Below the pieces are notes generated by a model. That model made no database searches and was not told the origin of the DNA. It saw nothing but the letters and a program-made list of their open reading frames with translations. Of a stretch of 64,000 bases of DNA, positions 10,742 through 19,224 are shown piece after piece. Source of the DNA: Spongiactinospora sp. TRM90649. GTDB lineage: Bacteria > Actinomycetota > Actinomycetes > Streptosporangiales > Streptosporangiaceae. How positions within the stretch are numbered: the stretch's first letter is position 1; each line of letters starts with the position of its first letter. The position numbers were made by a program, and so were the translations under genes. The stretch covers positions 124,001 to 188,000 of the forward strand of contig NZ_JARLTC010000006.1 in the NCBI RefSeq assembly GCF_029382225.1, given 5' to 3'.

Positions 10742-12033
10742 AACCGCTGAAAGTGGCCCTGCTGGGCTGCGGCGTGGTCGGATCCCAGGTCGTGCGGCTG
10801 CTGCGCGAGCAGTCGGCCGACCTCGCCGCCCGGATCGGCGCACCGCTGGAACTGGCCGGAGTGGCCGTGCGCCGTCCGGGCCGCAAGCGCGACGCCGGAG
10901 TCGAGGCCGACCTGCTCACGACCGACGCCGAGGCCCTGGTCTCCCGCCCCGACGTCGACATCGTGGTCGAGGTCATCGGCGGCATCGAGCCGGCCAGGTC
11001 GCTGATCGCCACCGCGCTGCGGGCGGGCAAGTCGGTGGTCACCGCCAACAAGGCGCTGCTCGCCGAAGACGGCGCGACCCTCCACGCCGCCGCCAGGCAG
11101 GGCGGCGGCGATCTCTACTTCGAGGCCAGCGTCGCGGGCGCGATCCCGCTGCTGCGCCCGCTGCGCGAGTCGCTGAGCGGCGACCACGTGCACCGCGTGC
11201 TCGGCATCGTCAACGGCACCACCAACTACATCTTGGACAAGATGGACACCAGCGGGGCGTCGTTCACCGACGCGCTGGAGGAGGCTCAGGCGCTCGGTTA
11301 CGCCGAGGCCGACCCCACCGCCGACGTCGAGGGCTTCGACGCCGCCGCCAAGGCCGCGATCCTGGCCGGGCTGGCCTTCCACAGCAGGGTCACCGCCGCC
11401 GACGTCCACCGCGAGGGCATCACCGAGATCACCGCCGCCGACGTCGCCAGCGCGAAGGCGATGGGCTATGTGATCAAGCTGCTGGCCATCTGCGCCCGCT
11501 CCGACGACGGCTCCTCGGTCGGCGTGCGCGTGCATCCCGCGATGATCCCGAGGTCGCACCCGCTGGCCGGGGTCAGGGAGGCCTACAACGCCGTATTCGT
11601 CGAGGCCCGCTCCGCCGGGGAGCTGATGTTCTACGGCAAGGGCGCGGGCGGTGCGCCCACCGCCTCGGCCGTGCTCGGCGACCTGGTCGCGGTCGCCCGC
11701 AACCGCCTCACCGGGGCGCGCGGGCCCGAGGAGTCCACCTACGCCGACCTCTCCGTCCATCCGATGGGCGACACCGTCACGCGCTACCACGTGGCCCTCG
11801 ACGTCGCCGACAAGCCGGGCGTGCTCGCCAGGGTGGCCGACATCTTCGCCAAGCACGACGTCTCCATCCAGACGGTCCGCCAGGAGGGCCACGGCGACGA
11901 CGCCCAGCTCGTCCTGGTCTCCCATCGGGCGAGCGACGCCGCGCTGTCGGCGACCGTGGGCAGCCTGCGCGAGCTGGACATCGTCAGGGCCGTGGCGAGC
12001 GTCATGCGCGTGGAGGGTGACGAGACGCCCTGA
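10738..12033 (+). CDS. hom: Homoserine dehydrogenase
   Basis: 431 residues. It reduces aspartate semialdehyde to homoserine with NAD(P)H, the branch point to threonine and methionine. The Rossmann motif [12 protein letters not shown] lies at residues 8-19. The catalytic-domain signature around [18 protein letters not shown] is present, and a C-terminal ACT domain (from about residue 345, [17 protein letters not shown]) indicates feedback control by threonine, as in other Gram-positive Hom proteins. The start GTG 10738 overlaps the lysA stop (GTGA) and follows a GAGGGGG ribosome site. In Streptomyces thrC follows directly; here about 6 kb of other genes intervene. Confidence 0.97.
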   Translation: MKPLKVALLGCGVVGSQVVRLLREQSADLAARIGAPLELAGVAVRRPGRKRDAGVEADLLTTDAEALVSRPDVDIVVEVIGGIEPARSLIATALRAGKSVVTANKALLAEDGATLHAAARQGGGDLYFEASVAGAIPLLRPLRESLSGDHVHRVLGIVNGTTNYILDKMDTSGASFTDALEEAQALGYAEADPTADVEGFDAAAKAAILAGLAFHSRVTAADVHREGITEITAADVASAKAMGYVIKLLAICARSDDGSSVGVRVHPAMIPRSHPLAGVREAYNAVFVEARSAGELMFYGKGAGGAPTASAVLGDLVAVARNRLTGARGPEESTYADLSVHPMGDTVTRYHVALDVADKPGVLARVADIFAKHDVSIQTVRQEGHGDDAQLVLVSHRASDAALSATVGSLRELDIVRAVASVMRVEGDETP

Positions 12034-12211
12034 CCCTCCGAGGGGTGCACCGGGCAAAACCTCATTGATCCCGATTGAGGCGGGAGCTCCAGTGGCCTGC
12101 CCCGAGAACCGGTTCATCTGGCGGAAAGCCCGTTGCCGAAGGGGATGTGGCATTACTCTACGGGGATACGCGGACGTTCCAATCCGGTGATCTCGCACAG
12201 GGGAGAGGCCC

Positions 12212-12361
12212 GTGGCCAAGCCCGCTCCGGACTGCGGTTGCTGCAACGGGACCGGTCGGCTCACCTATGAGCGACCGAAACGGCAACCAGATGGCTCTGT
12301 CATATGGGTGAATTCCATTGAGAATTGCCACATATGCGGTGGTACGGGGAAGTGTAAGTAG
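12212..12361 (+). CDS. 49-residue microprotein with two DnaJ-type CxxCxGxG zinc knuckles
   Basis: GTG 12212 follows a clear GGGGAGAGG ribosome site and opens a 49-codon frame ending at TAG 12359-12361. The product contains CGCCNGTG at residues 8-15 and CHICGGTG at residues 39-46, two copies of the CxxCxGxG motif that in DnaJ binds one zinc ion with four cysteines. Nothing else of DnaJ is present. The second half has unusual codons for this genome (ATA, AAT, ATT, TAT), and the region is distinctly AT-richer than its neighbours. A strong hairpin follows at 12398-12421. The conserved cysteine pattern argues for a real gene. Its function (redox, RNA or protein binding) is unknown. Confidence 0.65.
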   Translation: MAKPAPDCGCCNGTGRLTYERPKRQPDGSVIWVNSIENCHICGGTGKCK

Positions 12362-12397
12362 GTTCAGATTTTACCTGTTAATTCATAGTGAAACCGT

Positions 12398-12421
12398 CTC
12401 GGCCTCCTCCGGGAGGCCGAG
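12398..12421 (+). terminator. Hairpin terminator after the zinc-knuckle microprotein
   Basis: CTCGGCCTCC and GGAGGCCGAG form a perfect 10-bp stem around the 4-nt loop TCCG. There is no long T tract, which is common for actinobacterial terminators. It separates the hom/microprotein unit from the glycosyltransferase genes. The remaining bases up to 12526 show no gene or convincing promoter. Confidence 0.7.
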
Positions 12422-12526
12422 CGGCGGATCTGACATCTTGTCAGGGTTCGTGACGGTAGACCGCCGGAGATCGGTACGCTCGTTGGCGACCGCCCCCGCG
12501 ATACACGGATCTGATCGAGCCCCGGT

Positions 12527-13756
12527 ATGAGTACCTCACCAGAAGCGTCCGAGTCAGTCCCGACCCAAGAGGAGGCCGGCGAGCCGTCCCCGCCCAGGAG
12601 GGCGAGCCCGCTCGGCTACAAGCGAACCCCCACCGAAGGCGAGGCCGTCCTGCGCGCCTCCGCCCAGGGCTGGTCGGTCGACGACCGTCCGCTCGGCGCG
12701 ACGGTCACGGAGGCCCAGGCCGACGAGCTCCGGCCGCTGCACGCCGTCCGCGTCGAGTGGCCCGGCGACGCCCGCGCCCCGCTCGACGCCGTGCTCGGCC
12801 TCGCCGCAGCCGGAGTGCCGCTGTACGCCCCGCGCGTGCCCGCCTGGGTGCCGGAGGCCGATCCCGGCCTCGCGGCCCTCCTGATGGCCTGGGACGGCAC
12901 GCCCCCCGAGACCTCGGAGCGGCCCGCCGACGTCCGCTCGGTCGCCGACCTGCGCCGCGAGGAGCACAGCGTGCGCCTGCGCAGGCACGTCCACCGCGCC
13001 GTGAACGCCGCCGACCCCACCGTTACCGTGATCATGTCCAGCATGCGCCCCCGCCTGCTCAAGGGCGCGCTCGACCAGATCGCCCGCCAGCGGCACGCCC
13101 GCGTCGAGGTCGTGCTCGGCCTGCACGGCGTGCCCGAGTCCCACCCCGAGGTCCGCCGCGCCGTCGAGGGCTTCCCGCTGCCCCTCACCGTGCTCGCCGC
13201 CGAGGCGTCCACGCCGTTCGGCGAGGTGCTGCACCAGGCCGCCTCGCGCGCGTCCGGCGAGCACGTCGCCAAGTGGGACGACGACGACTGGTACGGCCCC
13301 GAGCACCTCGCCGACCTGCTGATGGCCAAGGAGTACTCCGGAGCCGACGTCGTGGGCGCGGCCCCCGAGTTCTTCTACCTGGAGCCGCTGCGGGCCACCG
13401 TCCGCCGCACCGACTACGCCGGCGAGCGGTGGAGCGACTACATCGCGGGCGGCACCATCCTGCTGGGCCGCGACGCCTACCGAGAGTCCGGCGGATTCGC
13501 CTCCCTGACCAGCGGCGTCGACGCCGACCTGCTCAAGCGGATCGACGCCGCGGGCGGCCGGATCTACCGCACCCACGGCCTGGGCTACATGCTGCGCAGG
13601 TCGCTGGCCGGCGACCACACCTGGCGGCTGCCCCTGGCCCATTTCCTGCGGGTCGCGACCAACCAGTGGCGCGGCTTCCGTCCCAGCCTGATCATGGAAG
13701 CCGGCCCCGACACCACCTACCAGGGAGCGGTTGTGAGCGAAGCGAGCCGTACGTGA
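12527..13756 (+). CDS. Family-2-like glycosyltransferase
   Basis: 409 residues. The catalytic GT-A domain spans about residues 160-370: TVTVIMSSMRPRLL at the nucleotide-binding strand, SGEHVAKWDDDDWYG with the metal-binding DxD cluster, then IAGGTILLGRDAYRESGGF for the acceptor side. A 150-residue N-terminal region rich in Pro and Glu precedes it and is not recognised. No transmembrane helix is seen, so it probably acts in the cytosol. The ATG 12527 has no good ribosome site. The next glycosyltransferase starts on its stop codon (GTGA overlap), so the two are coupled. Sugar donor and acceptor are unknown. Confidence 0.8.
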   Translation: MSTSPEASESVPTQEEAGEPSPPRRASPLGYKRTPTEGEAVLRASAQGWSVDDRPLGATVTEAQADELRPLHAVRVEWPGDARAPLDAVLGLAAAGVPLYAPRVPAWVPEADPGLAALLMAWDGTPPETSERPADVRSVADLRREEHSVRLRRHVHRAVNAADPTVTVIMSSMRPRLLKGALDQIARQRHARVEVVLGLHGVPESHPEVRRAVEGFPLPLTVLAAEASTPFGEVLHQAASRASGEHVAKWDDDDWYGPEHLADLLMAKEYSGADVVGAAPEFFYLEPLRATVRRTDYAGERWSDYIAGGTILLGRDAYRESGGFASLTSGVDADLLKRIDAAGGRIYRTHGLGYMLRRSLAGDHTWRLPLAHFLRVATNQWRGFRPSLIMEAGPDTTYQGAVVSEASRT

Positions 13757-15459
13757 GCGCGGGGCCCGTGGAAGACCGGAACACTCCCGGCGGGCCGAGG
13801 ATCCGGGGCAACGACTACACCGCGCTCACGCCGCCCGCCATCGGGTCCTGGACCCCCTCCCTGACCGTCACGGTCGTCGTGCCCGCCTACAACGGCCAGG
13901 ACAAGCTCGACCTCGTCCTGGCCGGGCTGTCCGCCCAGACCTACCCGCAGGAACTGCTGGAGGTCGTCGTCGTGGACAACGGCAGCGCCCCGCCGCTGCG
14001 GCTCGGCGCGATCCGCCCCGAGCTGACCCGGATGGTGGTGTGCGAGACCCCCGGCCGCGCCTCGGCCCGCAACGCGGGCCTGGCCGCCGCCACCGGCGAC
14101 GTCGTGCACTGGCTCGACTCCGACGTCGTGCTCGCCCCCGACGAGGTCGAGGCGCACATGCGCTGGCACCACCTGGCCCCCTACCTGGTCGTCACCAGCT
14201 ACCTGCGGTTCACCGGCGCGCCGCTGCCCCTCCCGAGCGCGCTGGCCACCGCCCTCGCCGACCACGGCGCCGACGGCCTGGCCAAGCTGTTCGAGCCCGC
14301 CGAGCCGCACCAGTGGCTGGTGGACCTGCTGGAGCGCACCGGCGGCCTGGTCCGCGACCCGCACCGGGCGTTCAGCCTGCACGTCGGCGGCGCCACGTCC
14401 GTCGCCGCCCGGCTGCTCAAGGCGGCGGGCCCGATGGACACCGACCTCATCCTCGGCCAGGACACCGAGCTGGGCTACCGCCTGGCCCAGGCGGGCGCGG
14501 TGTTCGTGCCCGACCCGCAGGCGCGCGGCTACCACCTCGGGCCCTCCATGCGGATGCGCGACAAGACCTCGATCGACCGGGTCAGCCACGCCTACATCGG
14601 CGACCGCGTGCCGTCCTACCGGTGGCTGCGCTCGCACCCGGCCCGCCAGTGGAAGGTGCCCTACGTCCGGGCGATCGTCGAGGCCGCCGGTTACGACGAC
14701 GTCCGCGCCACCGTGGACTCGCTGCTGGGCGGCACGATCCCCGACCTCGCCGTCGAGGTCGTCGGCCCCTGGTCGCGCCTCGACCCCGAGCGCCGGGCCC
14801 CGCTCACCGACCCCGATCTCGACCTCGTCCTGATCGGCGGGCACTACGCCCACGAGTCCAGGGTGCGCCTGGCCGAGAACGAGCCCGAGGCGACCGCCGC
14901 CGAGCCGTTCCGGCTGCGGATCCCCGCGGGCTGGGCGGCCGGGGAGGAGAGCCTGGCCCGGATCCTCGACCTGGCCAGGGAACAGGGCCACGGCCTGATC
15001 AACGTGCTGCTCGATGAGCGCGAGGACGGCGTGGTGGCCGCCCGCCTGGAGCGATCCGCGGCGTTCGCCAGGGCCGCCATCGTCGCGAGGCCGGGGGAGG
15101 ACCTCGACGACGTGGTGGACGACACCCACGGCGTGCTGTGGGTGGACGGAGAGTCGTACGGCTTCGCCGCCGCCGCCGAGGCCGGCCCGCCGATCGGCCG
15201 CCGCAGCGCCTACCGCGCGCGGATGGAGGCCGCGGACGAGGTGGCCCGGCTCAAGAAGGAGGCCGAGCGCCTGCGCGGCCAGATCGCCAAATGGCGCGAC
15301 GAGGCGGGCCGCTGGCGCAAGAACGCCGTGGAATACCGCAGGGAGGTCGGCACGCTGCGCCGCGAGCTGGCCGCCGCCAAGAAGGCCCAGACGGTGCGCC
15401 GCGCCGGGCTGGCCGGATCGCTGCGCCGCGCCCTGCGCCGCCGCCGGCGCCCCGAGTGA
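13753..15459 (+). CDS. Family-2 glycosyltransferase with C-terminal coiled coil
   Basis: 568 residues. A typical GT2 domain begins near residue 35 (TVTVVVPAYNGQDKL, LEVVVVDNGS), with VVHWLDSDVVL as the DxD and GQDTELGYRLAQAGAVFVPD as the acceptor-loop motif. A 200-residue middle domain follows, then a charged helical coil and a very basic C terminus. GTG 13753 overlaps the stop of the preceding glycosyltransferase. The divergently placed gene at 16331-17944 is a clear paralogue along most of its length (shared LTPP, AQTYP-x-ELLEV and RLAQAGAVFVPDP segments), suggesting a duplication that gave two enzymes of one glycan pathway. Confidence 0.85.
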   Translation: MSAGPVEDRNTPGGPRIRGNDYTALTPPAIGSWTPSLTVTVVVPAYNGQDKLDLVLAGLSAQTYPQELLEVVVVDNGSAPPLRLGAIRPELTRMVVCETPGRASARNAGLAAATGDVVHWLDSDVVLAPDEVEAHMRWHHLAPYLVVTSYLRFTGAPLPLPSALATALADHGADGLAKLFEPAEPHQWLVDLLERTGGLVRDPHRAFSLHVGGATSVAARLLKAAGPMDTDLILGQDTELGYRLAQAGAVFVPDPQARGYHLGPSMRMRDKTSIDRVSHAYIGDRVPSYRWLRSHPARQWKVPYVRAIVEAAGYDDVRATVDSLLGGTIPDLAVEVVGPWSRLDPERRAPLTDPDLDLVLIGGHYAHESRVRLAENEPEATAAEPFRLRIPAGWAAGEESLARILDLAREQGHGLINVLLDEREDGVVAARLERSAAFARAAIVARPGEDLDDVVDDTHGVLWVDGESYGFAAAAEAGPPIGRRSAYRARMEAADEVARLKKEAERLRGQIAKWRDEAGRWRKNAVEYRREVGTLRRELAAAKKAQTVRRAGLAGSLRRALRRRRRPE

Positions 15460-15474
15460 CCGGCTCCCCGCAGG

Positions 15475-15639
15475 TCAGGGCGTGCCCTCACCGCTTTCCG
15501 CATGGCGCTCCCGCAGCCGGGTACGCACCTCGTCGGGGGTGTAGGCACGCCGCCGCCGCTCGGCCCTGGCGATCACCACGCCGGTCGCCGCGACGCCCGC
15601 GAAGCAGGCCAGCCCGAGAATCTTCCACAACCGCCGCAT
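15475..15639 (-). CDS. Small single-span membrane protein
   Basis: A 54-residue protein: MRRLWKILGLACFAGVAA begins one hydrophobic helix (about residues 5-24), followed by a basic stretch and a short charged tail. It resembles no named family that I recognise. The ATG 15639 is preceded, on the minus strand, by TAGCCT plus 7 nt, the leaderless layout seen at lysA and nrtL, which supports this short frame over the much longer open frame extending to 16299. It is divergent from the NlpC/P60-like gene and converges on the glycosyltransferase. Confidence 0.6.
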   Translation of the reverse strand: MRRLWKILGLACFAGVAATGVVIARAERRRRAYTPDEVRTRLRERHAESGEGTP

Positions 15640-15646
15640 GGGCGAA

Positions 15647-15652
15647 AGGCTA
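15647..15652 (-). promoter_or_regulatory. -10 box TAGCCT of a leaderless promoter
   Basis: On the minus strand TAGCCT is followed by 7 nt and the ATG at 15639. No ribosome binding site precedes that ATG. Confidence 0.55.
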
Positions 15653-15672
15653 GCGAAGAAAGGCTGGAAGCG

Positions 15673-16320
15673 ATGAGCATCGGCCTCGACGAGGCACTGG
15701 AGCTGACCCGCACCGGCGACGTGTGGCTGTTCCGGGGGCGCTCGGTGCCCGACCGGGCCATCCAGGTCACCACCAACAGCCCGGTGAACCACGTCGGCAT
15801 GGCCGTGGTCATCGAGGACCTCCCGCCGCTGATGTGGCACGCCGAGCTGGGCCGGTCGCTGCCCGACATGTGGGCGGGCGGCCACCACCGGGGCGTGCAG
15901 CTGCACGACATGCGCGCCGCCGTCGAGGTCTGGTCCGAACGGTACGGCCAGCGCGCCTGGCTGCGCATGCTCGACCCGCCGGCGACCCGCGAGATGGAGG
16001 ATGCCGTCCTCAAGACCATCGCCCGGCTCGACGGTACGCCGTTCCCCTCCACCGCGCGTCTCGCCGGACGGTGGCTGCGCGGGCGGCTGCCCGCGATCCG
16101 GTCGAGGTCGCGCGACCCGCGCACGCTGGAGTCGGCCTACTGCGCAGAGGTCATCGCGGTCACCTACGAGGACATGGGCCTGCTGCCCGCCGGTCGGCGG
16201 CCCAACTGGTACGACCCCGGCCGTTTCTGGAGCGGCGACGACCTGCCGCTGTCGGAGGGCGCCCGGCTCGGCGGCGAGATCGCCGTGGACATTCCCCACA
16301 AGCCCGGCGCGACCGGCTGA
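15673..16320 (+). CDS. Permuted NlpC/P60 (YiiX/YaeF-like) papain-fold hydrolase
   Basis: 215 residues. TGDVWLFRGRS near residue 12 and SPVNHVGMAVV near residue 38 carry the catalytic His of the circularly permuted NlpC/P60 families, where His precedes Cys. The nucleophile Cys is in ESAYCAEVIAVTYEDMGLL (about residue 157). No signal peptide is evident, so it probably acts inside the cell or at the inner face. Members cleave amide or thioester bonds in lipids or peptidoglycan-like substrates; the substrate here is unknown. The ATG 15673 is chosen because the conserved domain starts there; the open frame upstream to 15502 overlaps the divergent small gene. Confidence 0.7.
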   Translation: MSIGLDEALELTRTGDVWLFRGRSVPDRAIQVTTNSPVNHVGMAVVIEDLPPLMWHAELGRSLPDMWAGGHHRGVQLHDMRAAVEVWSERYGQRAWLRMLDPPATREMEDAVLKTIARLDGTPFPSTARLAGRWLRGRLPAIRSRSRDPRTLESAYCAEVIAVTYEDMGLLPAGRRPNWYDPGRFWSGDDLPLSEGARLGGEIAVDIPHKPGATG

Positions 16321-16330
16321 CCTGCGGGCC

Positions 16331-17944
16331 TCAGCCCCGGCGGCGCGCGCCGGTGAGACGGCCGAGCAGCGACGTGCCCCGCGAAGGCGGCTCGGGCGGC
16401 GGGGGAGCGGCCCCCGGAGGCTGGGCGGGCTTGGCTGCGGAGGGCGCCTTCTTCGGCGGCGCCTGCTGGGCGGCCGCCTGCTTGGGGGCCGGCCAGTACT
16501 CCGCGTACTCGCCCTTCATCGCGCCGTGGGTGGCCTCGACCAGCTCGTCTCGCAGGTCGGGGTCGATGGCGCCGGAGGCGACCAGCTCGGTGACGGGAAC
16601 GCCCTGCCCGGCCAGCAGCAGGGCGCGGCTCAGCGCCTCGGTGCGCTCCAGGCGCGCCGTGCCGCCGGAGGGGAGATCGACCCGCAACACGCCCGGGCGG
16701 TGCTCCTGAAGCGTGTCGATCATCAGCCGCAGCGTGTCGCGGCCGGGCGGGGGCTCGACCGGGCCGGTGTAGCGGAACGGGATCGGCGCGGGCGAGGGTA
16801 CGACGGCGTCGGCCAGCCGTACCCGGTCGTCACCGGCGAAGCGCTCGCTCATCAGCCGCAGGTCCAGCAAAGGATCGTGCAGCACCGGCCGCCGCCCGGA
16901 GCCGAGGGACGACCAGGGCGCGACCAGGGTGACCACCACGTCGGAGATAGAGCCGGTCAGCGCCGCCCCGACCGCCGCGCGCACGGTCTCCTCGCCGGCG
17001 TCGCCGACCTCGAACACCACCTCGGCGTACGGCACGCGCCACCGCCGCCCCACGTCCTTGCGCAGGTCGCGGCGGAGCGGAACGCGCTGCGCCAGGTACG
17101 GCGAGACGACCCGCACCGCCAGGTCGCGCTCCAGCGTCTGCGCGGGCAGCCCGAGGTGGACGGCCTGCGCCAGCGGATCGGGCACGAACACCGCGCCCGC
17201 CTGGGCGAGCCGGTAGGCGAACTCGGTGTCTTCGCCGCGCGGCACCCCGGCGTCGACGCCGCCCACAGCGAGGAACAGGTCGCGGTGGAGGCACAGGGTG
17301 GGCCCGGTGCAGCAGTGGTAGGGGTTCTTGCTGGCGCGCAGGAGGTCCAGGCGCTCGATGGTGGCCTCGGTGGAACTGGGCACGGCCGCCGCCAGGTCGA
17401 AGATCGCGCCGAGCCCTTCGCCCGCCACGGCCTCGCGCACCCGCGCCGCGCCGAGCCCTGCGGGCTCCTCGACGAACCGCTTGTAGCCGATGGTGACCGT
17501 GTAGTCGGTCAGGTGGTGCCAGCGGGCCAGCGCCTCGATGTGCTCGCGGCAGACCACCATGTCGGCGTCGAGACGCTGGATCAGCGTGCCGCCGGCGGCG
17601 GCGACGCCGGAGTTCACGGCGTGCCCGATGCCCCAGCCGGACGGATCGGCCCGGACGATCCTGGTGCCCTCGGGGGCGATCTCCGGCAGCCGCAGCGGCG
17701 GCTCGCTGCCGTCGTCGACCACGATGACCTCAAGCAGCTCACGCGGGTAGGTCTGGGCGGCGAGGGCGGCGAGGGCCAGGTCGAGACGGGGTTGCCCGCC
17801 GTGCGCCGGAACGACGACGCTCACCGGCAGCGTGGGCCGCCAGGCGCCGAGTTCGGGCGGCGTGAGCGGCGAGTGGTCGTTGCGCCGCACCCGTGGCCGG
17901 TCGTCCGCGAGATCGGGAAGCGGTCCCTGGTGTCCACCGGTCAT
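16331..17944 (-). CDS. Family-2 glycosyltransferase, paralogue of the 13753 gene
   Basis: 537 residues. GT2 domain: VSVVVPAHGGQPRLDLAL, LEVIVVDDGSEPPLRL, then LIQRLDADMVV as DxD and GEDTEFAYRLAQAGAVFVPD. The following 200-residue domain matches that of the 13753 gene (APWSSL versus GPWSRL, and the THG motif near the end). The C terminus differs: an Ala/Pro/Lys-rich disordered tail replaces the coiled coil. The ATG 17944 has GGTGGAG 8 nt upstream; the open frame to 18031 is not needed. It converges on the NlpC/P60-like gene and is divergent from thrC. Confidence 0.85.
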   Translation of the reverse strand: MTGGHQGPLPDLADDRPRVRRNDHSPLTPPELGAWRPTLPVSVVVPAHGGQPRLDLALAALAAQTYPRELLEVIVVDDGSEPPLRLPEIAPEGTRIVRADPSGWGIGHAVNSGVAAAGGTLIQRLDADMVVCREHIEALARWHHLTDYTVTIGYKRFVEEPAGLGAARVREAVAGEGLGAIFDLAAAVPSSTEATIERLDLLRASKNPYHCCTGPTLCLHRDLFLAVGGVDAGVPRGEDTEFAYRLAQAGAVFVPDPLAQAVHLGLPAQTLERDLAVRVVSPYLAQRVPLRRDLRKDVGRRWRVPYAEVVFEVGDAGEETVRAAVGAALTGSISDVVVTLVAPWSSLGSGRRPVLHDPLLDLRLMSERFAGDDRVRLADAVVPSPAPIPFRYTGPVEPPPGRDTLRLMIDTLQEHRPGVLRVDLPSGGTARLERTEALSRALLLAGQGVPVTELVASGAIDPDLRDELVEATHGAMKGEYAEYWPAPKQAAAQQAPPKKAPSAAKPAQPPGAAPPPPEPPSRGTSLLGRLTGARRRG

Positions 17945-18056
17945 GTTGAGCGCTCCACCCTTCGTGCGCGTCGGTCGGCAGCGGCGGTCGGGCTCTGCAG
18001 ACCCTACAGCGGTTCCTGAGACGGGGTTCACGTCCGCAGGTCAGGCGGGTTGGCCG

Positions 18057-18062
18057 TAAACT
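18057..18062 (+). promoter_or_regulatory. Possible -10 box of thrC
   Basis: TAAACT lies 36 nt before the thrC ATG; transcription would start near 18069 and include the GAGGAG ribosome site. No convincing -35 box is seen. A separate promoter is expected because thrC is detached from hom here. Confidence 0.35.
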
Positions 18063-18098
18063 CGGTCCTCGACACCGCAAGGCTGCCGAGGAGCGATC

Positions 18099-19157
18099 AT
18101 GACCAGGGTGTGGCGTGGACTCATCGAGGAGTACCGAGACCGACTTCCGGTGACCGCGACGACGCCGGTGGTCACCCTGCTCGAAGGGGGCACACCGCTG
18201 GTGCCCGCGCGGCGAGTGTCGGCGCTGACGGGCTGCGACGTGTACCTGAAGGTCGAGGGGCTCAACCCCACCGGCAGCTTCAAGGACCGCGGCATGACCA
18301 TGGCGATCAGCAAGGCGGTCGAGGCAGGGGCCAAGGCGGTCATCTGCGCCTCGACCGGCAACACCTCGGCGTCGGCGGCGGCCTACGCCGTCCGGGCCGG
18401 GCTGACCTGTGCGGTGCTGGTGCCGCGCGGCAAGATCGCGATGGGCAAGCTGGCGCAGGCGCTGGTGCACGGGGCCAAGCTGCTCCAGGTCGACGGCTCG
18501 TTCGACGACTGCCTGGAGATGACCAGGAAGCTCTCGGAGAACTACCCGATCGCGCTGGTCAACTCGGTCAACCCGTTCCGGCTGCAGGGGCAGAAGACCG
18601 CGGCCTTCGAGATCGTCGACGTGCTGGGCGACGCGCCCGACGTGCACTGCCTGCCGGTGGGCAACGCGGGCAACATCTCCGCCTACTGGATGGGCTACAA
18701 GGAGTACGCCGCAGACGGGCCGTCCACCGGCACCCCGCGCATGCTGGGGTTCCAGGCCAGCGGGGCCGCCCCGATCGTCAAGGGCGCGCCGGTCACCCAC
18801 CCGCACACGATCGCGACGGCGATCCGCATCGGCAATCCCGCCTCCTGGCGGCTGGCCGAGGCGGCGCGCGACGAGTCGGGCGGTGACATCCAGGCGGTCA
18901 CCGACCGCCAGATCGCCGCCGCCTACAAGCTGCTCGCGCAGGAGGAGGGCGTGTTCGTGGAGCTGGCCTCGGCGGCCAGCGTCGCGGGCCTGCTCCAGGC
19001 GCGTGAGCATGGGCTGGTTCGCGATGGCGAGCGGGTGGTGTGTACGGTCACCGGTAACGGGCTGAAAGACCCCGACTGGGCGATCTCCGGCGCTCCGGCT
19101 CCGGTGACGATCTCCATCGACGCGCACGCCGCGGCGACGGCGCTCGAACTCGCCTGA
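18099..19157 (+). CDS. thrC: Threonine synthase
   Basis: 352 residues, a PLP enzyme of fold type II that converts O-phosphohomoserine to threonine. The PLP lysine is in [10 protein letters not shown] (K62), with [14 protein letters not shown] and the phosphate-binding [13 protein letters not shown] loop. Length and motifs fit the short actinobacterial ThrC. ATG 18099 follows GAGGAG by 5 nt. thrB follows after 67 nt in the same direction. Its separation from hom by glycosyltransferase genes is unusual. Confidence 0.97.
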   Translation: MTRVWRGLIEEYRDRLPVTATTPVVTLLEGGTPLVPARRVSALTGCDVYLKVEGLNPTGSFKDRGMTMAISKAVEAGAKAVICASTGNTSASAAAYAVRAGLTCAVLVPRGKIAMGKLAQALVHGAKLLQVDGSFDDCLEMTRKLSENYPIALVNSVNPFRLQGQKTAAFEIVDVLGDAPDVHCLPVGNAGNISAYWMGYKEYAADGPSTGTPRMLGFQASGAAPIVKGAPVTHPHTIATAIRIGNPASWRLAEAARDESGGDIQAVTDRQIAAAYKLLAQEEGVFVELASAASVAGLLQAREHGLVRDGERVVCTVTGNGLKDPDWAISGAPAPVTISIDAHAAATALELA

Positions 19158-19224
19158 CACGGCCGCCGGGCACGGGGGCGTCCCCGGCGGGCCGCAGACC
19201 TCCGCACTCCATTCGAAGGTGGCC

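Noticed and set aside
12092..12190. A 32-codon GTG frame with three cysteines upstream of the zinc-knuckle gene
   Set aside because: It has a fair ribosome site, but no recognisable motif and biased composition; it may be chance. Could be a leader peptide, not supported enough to list.
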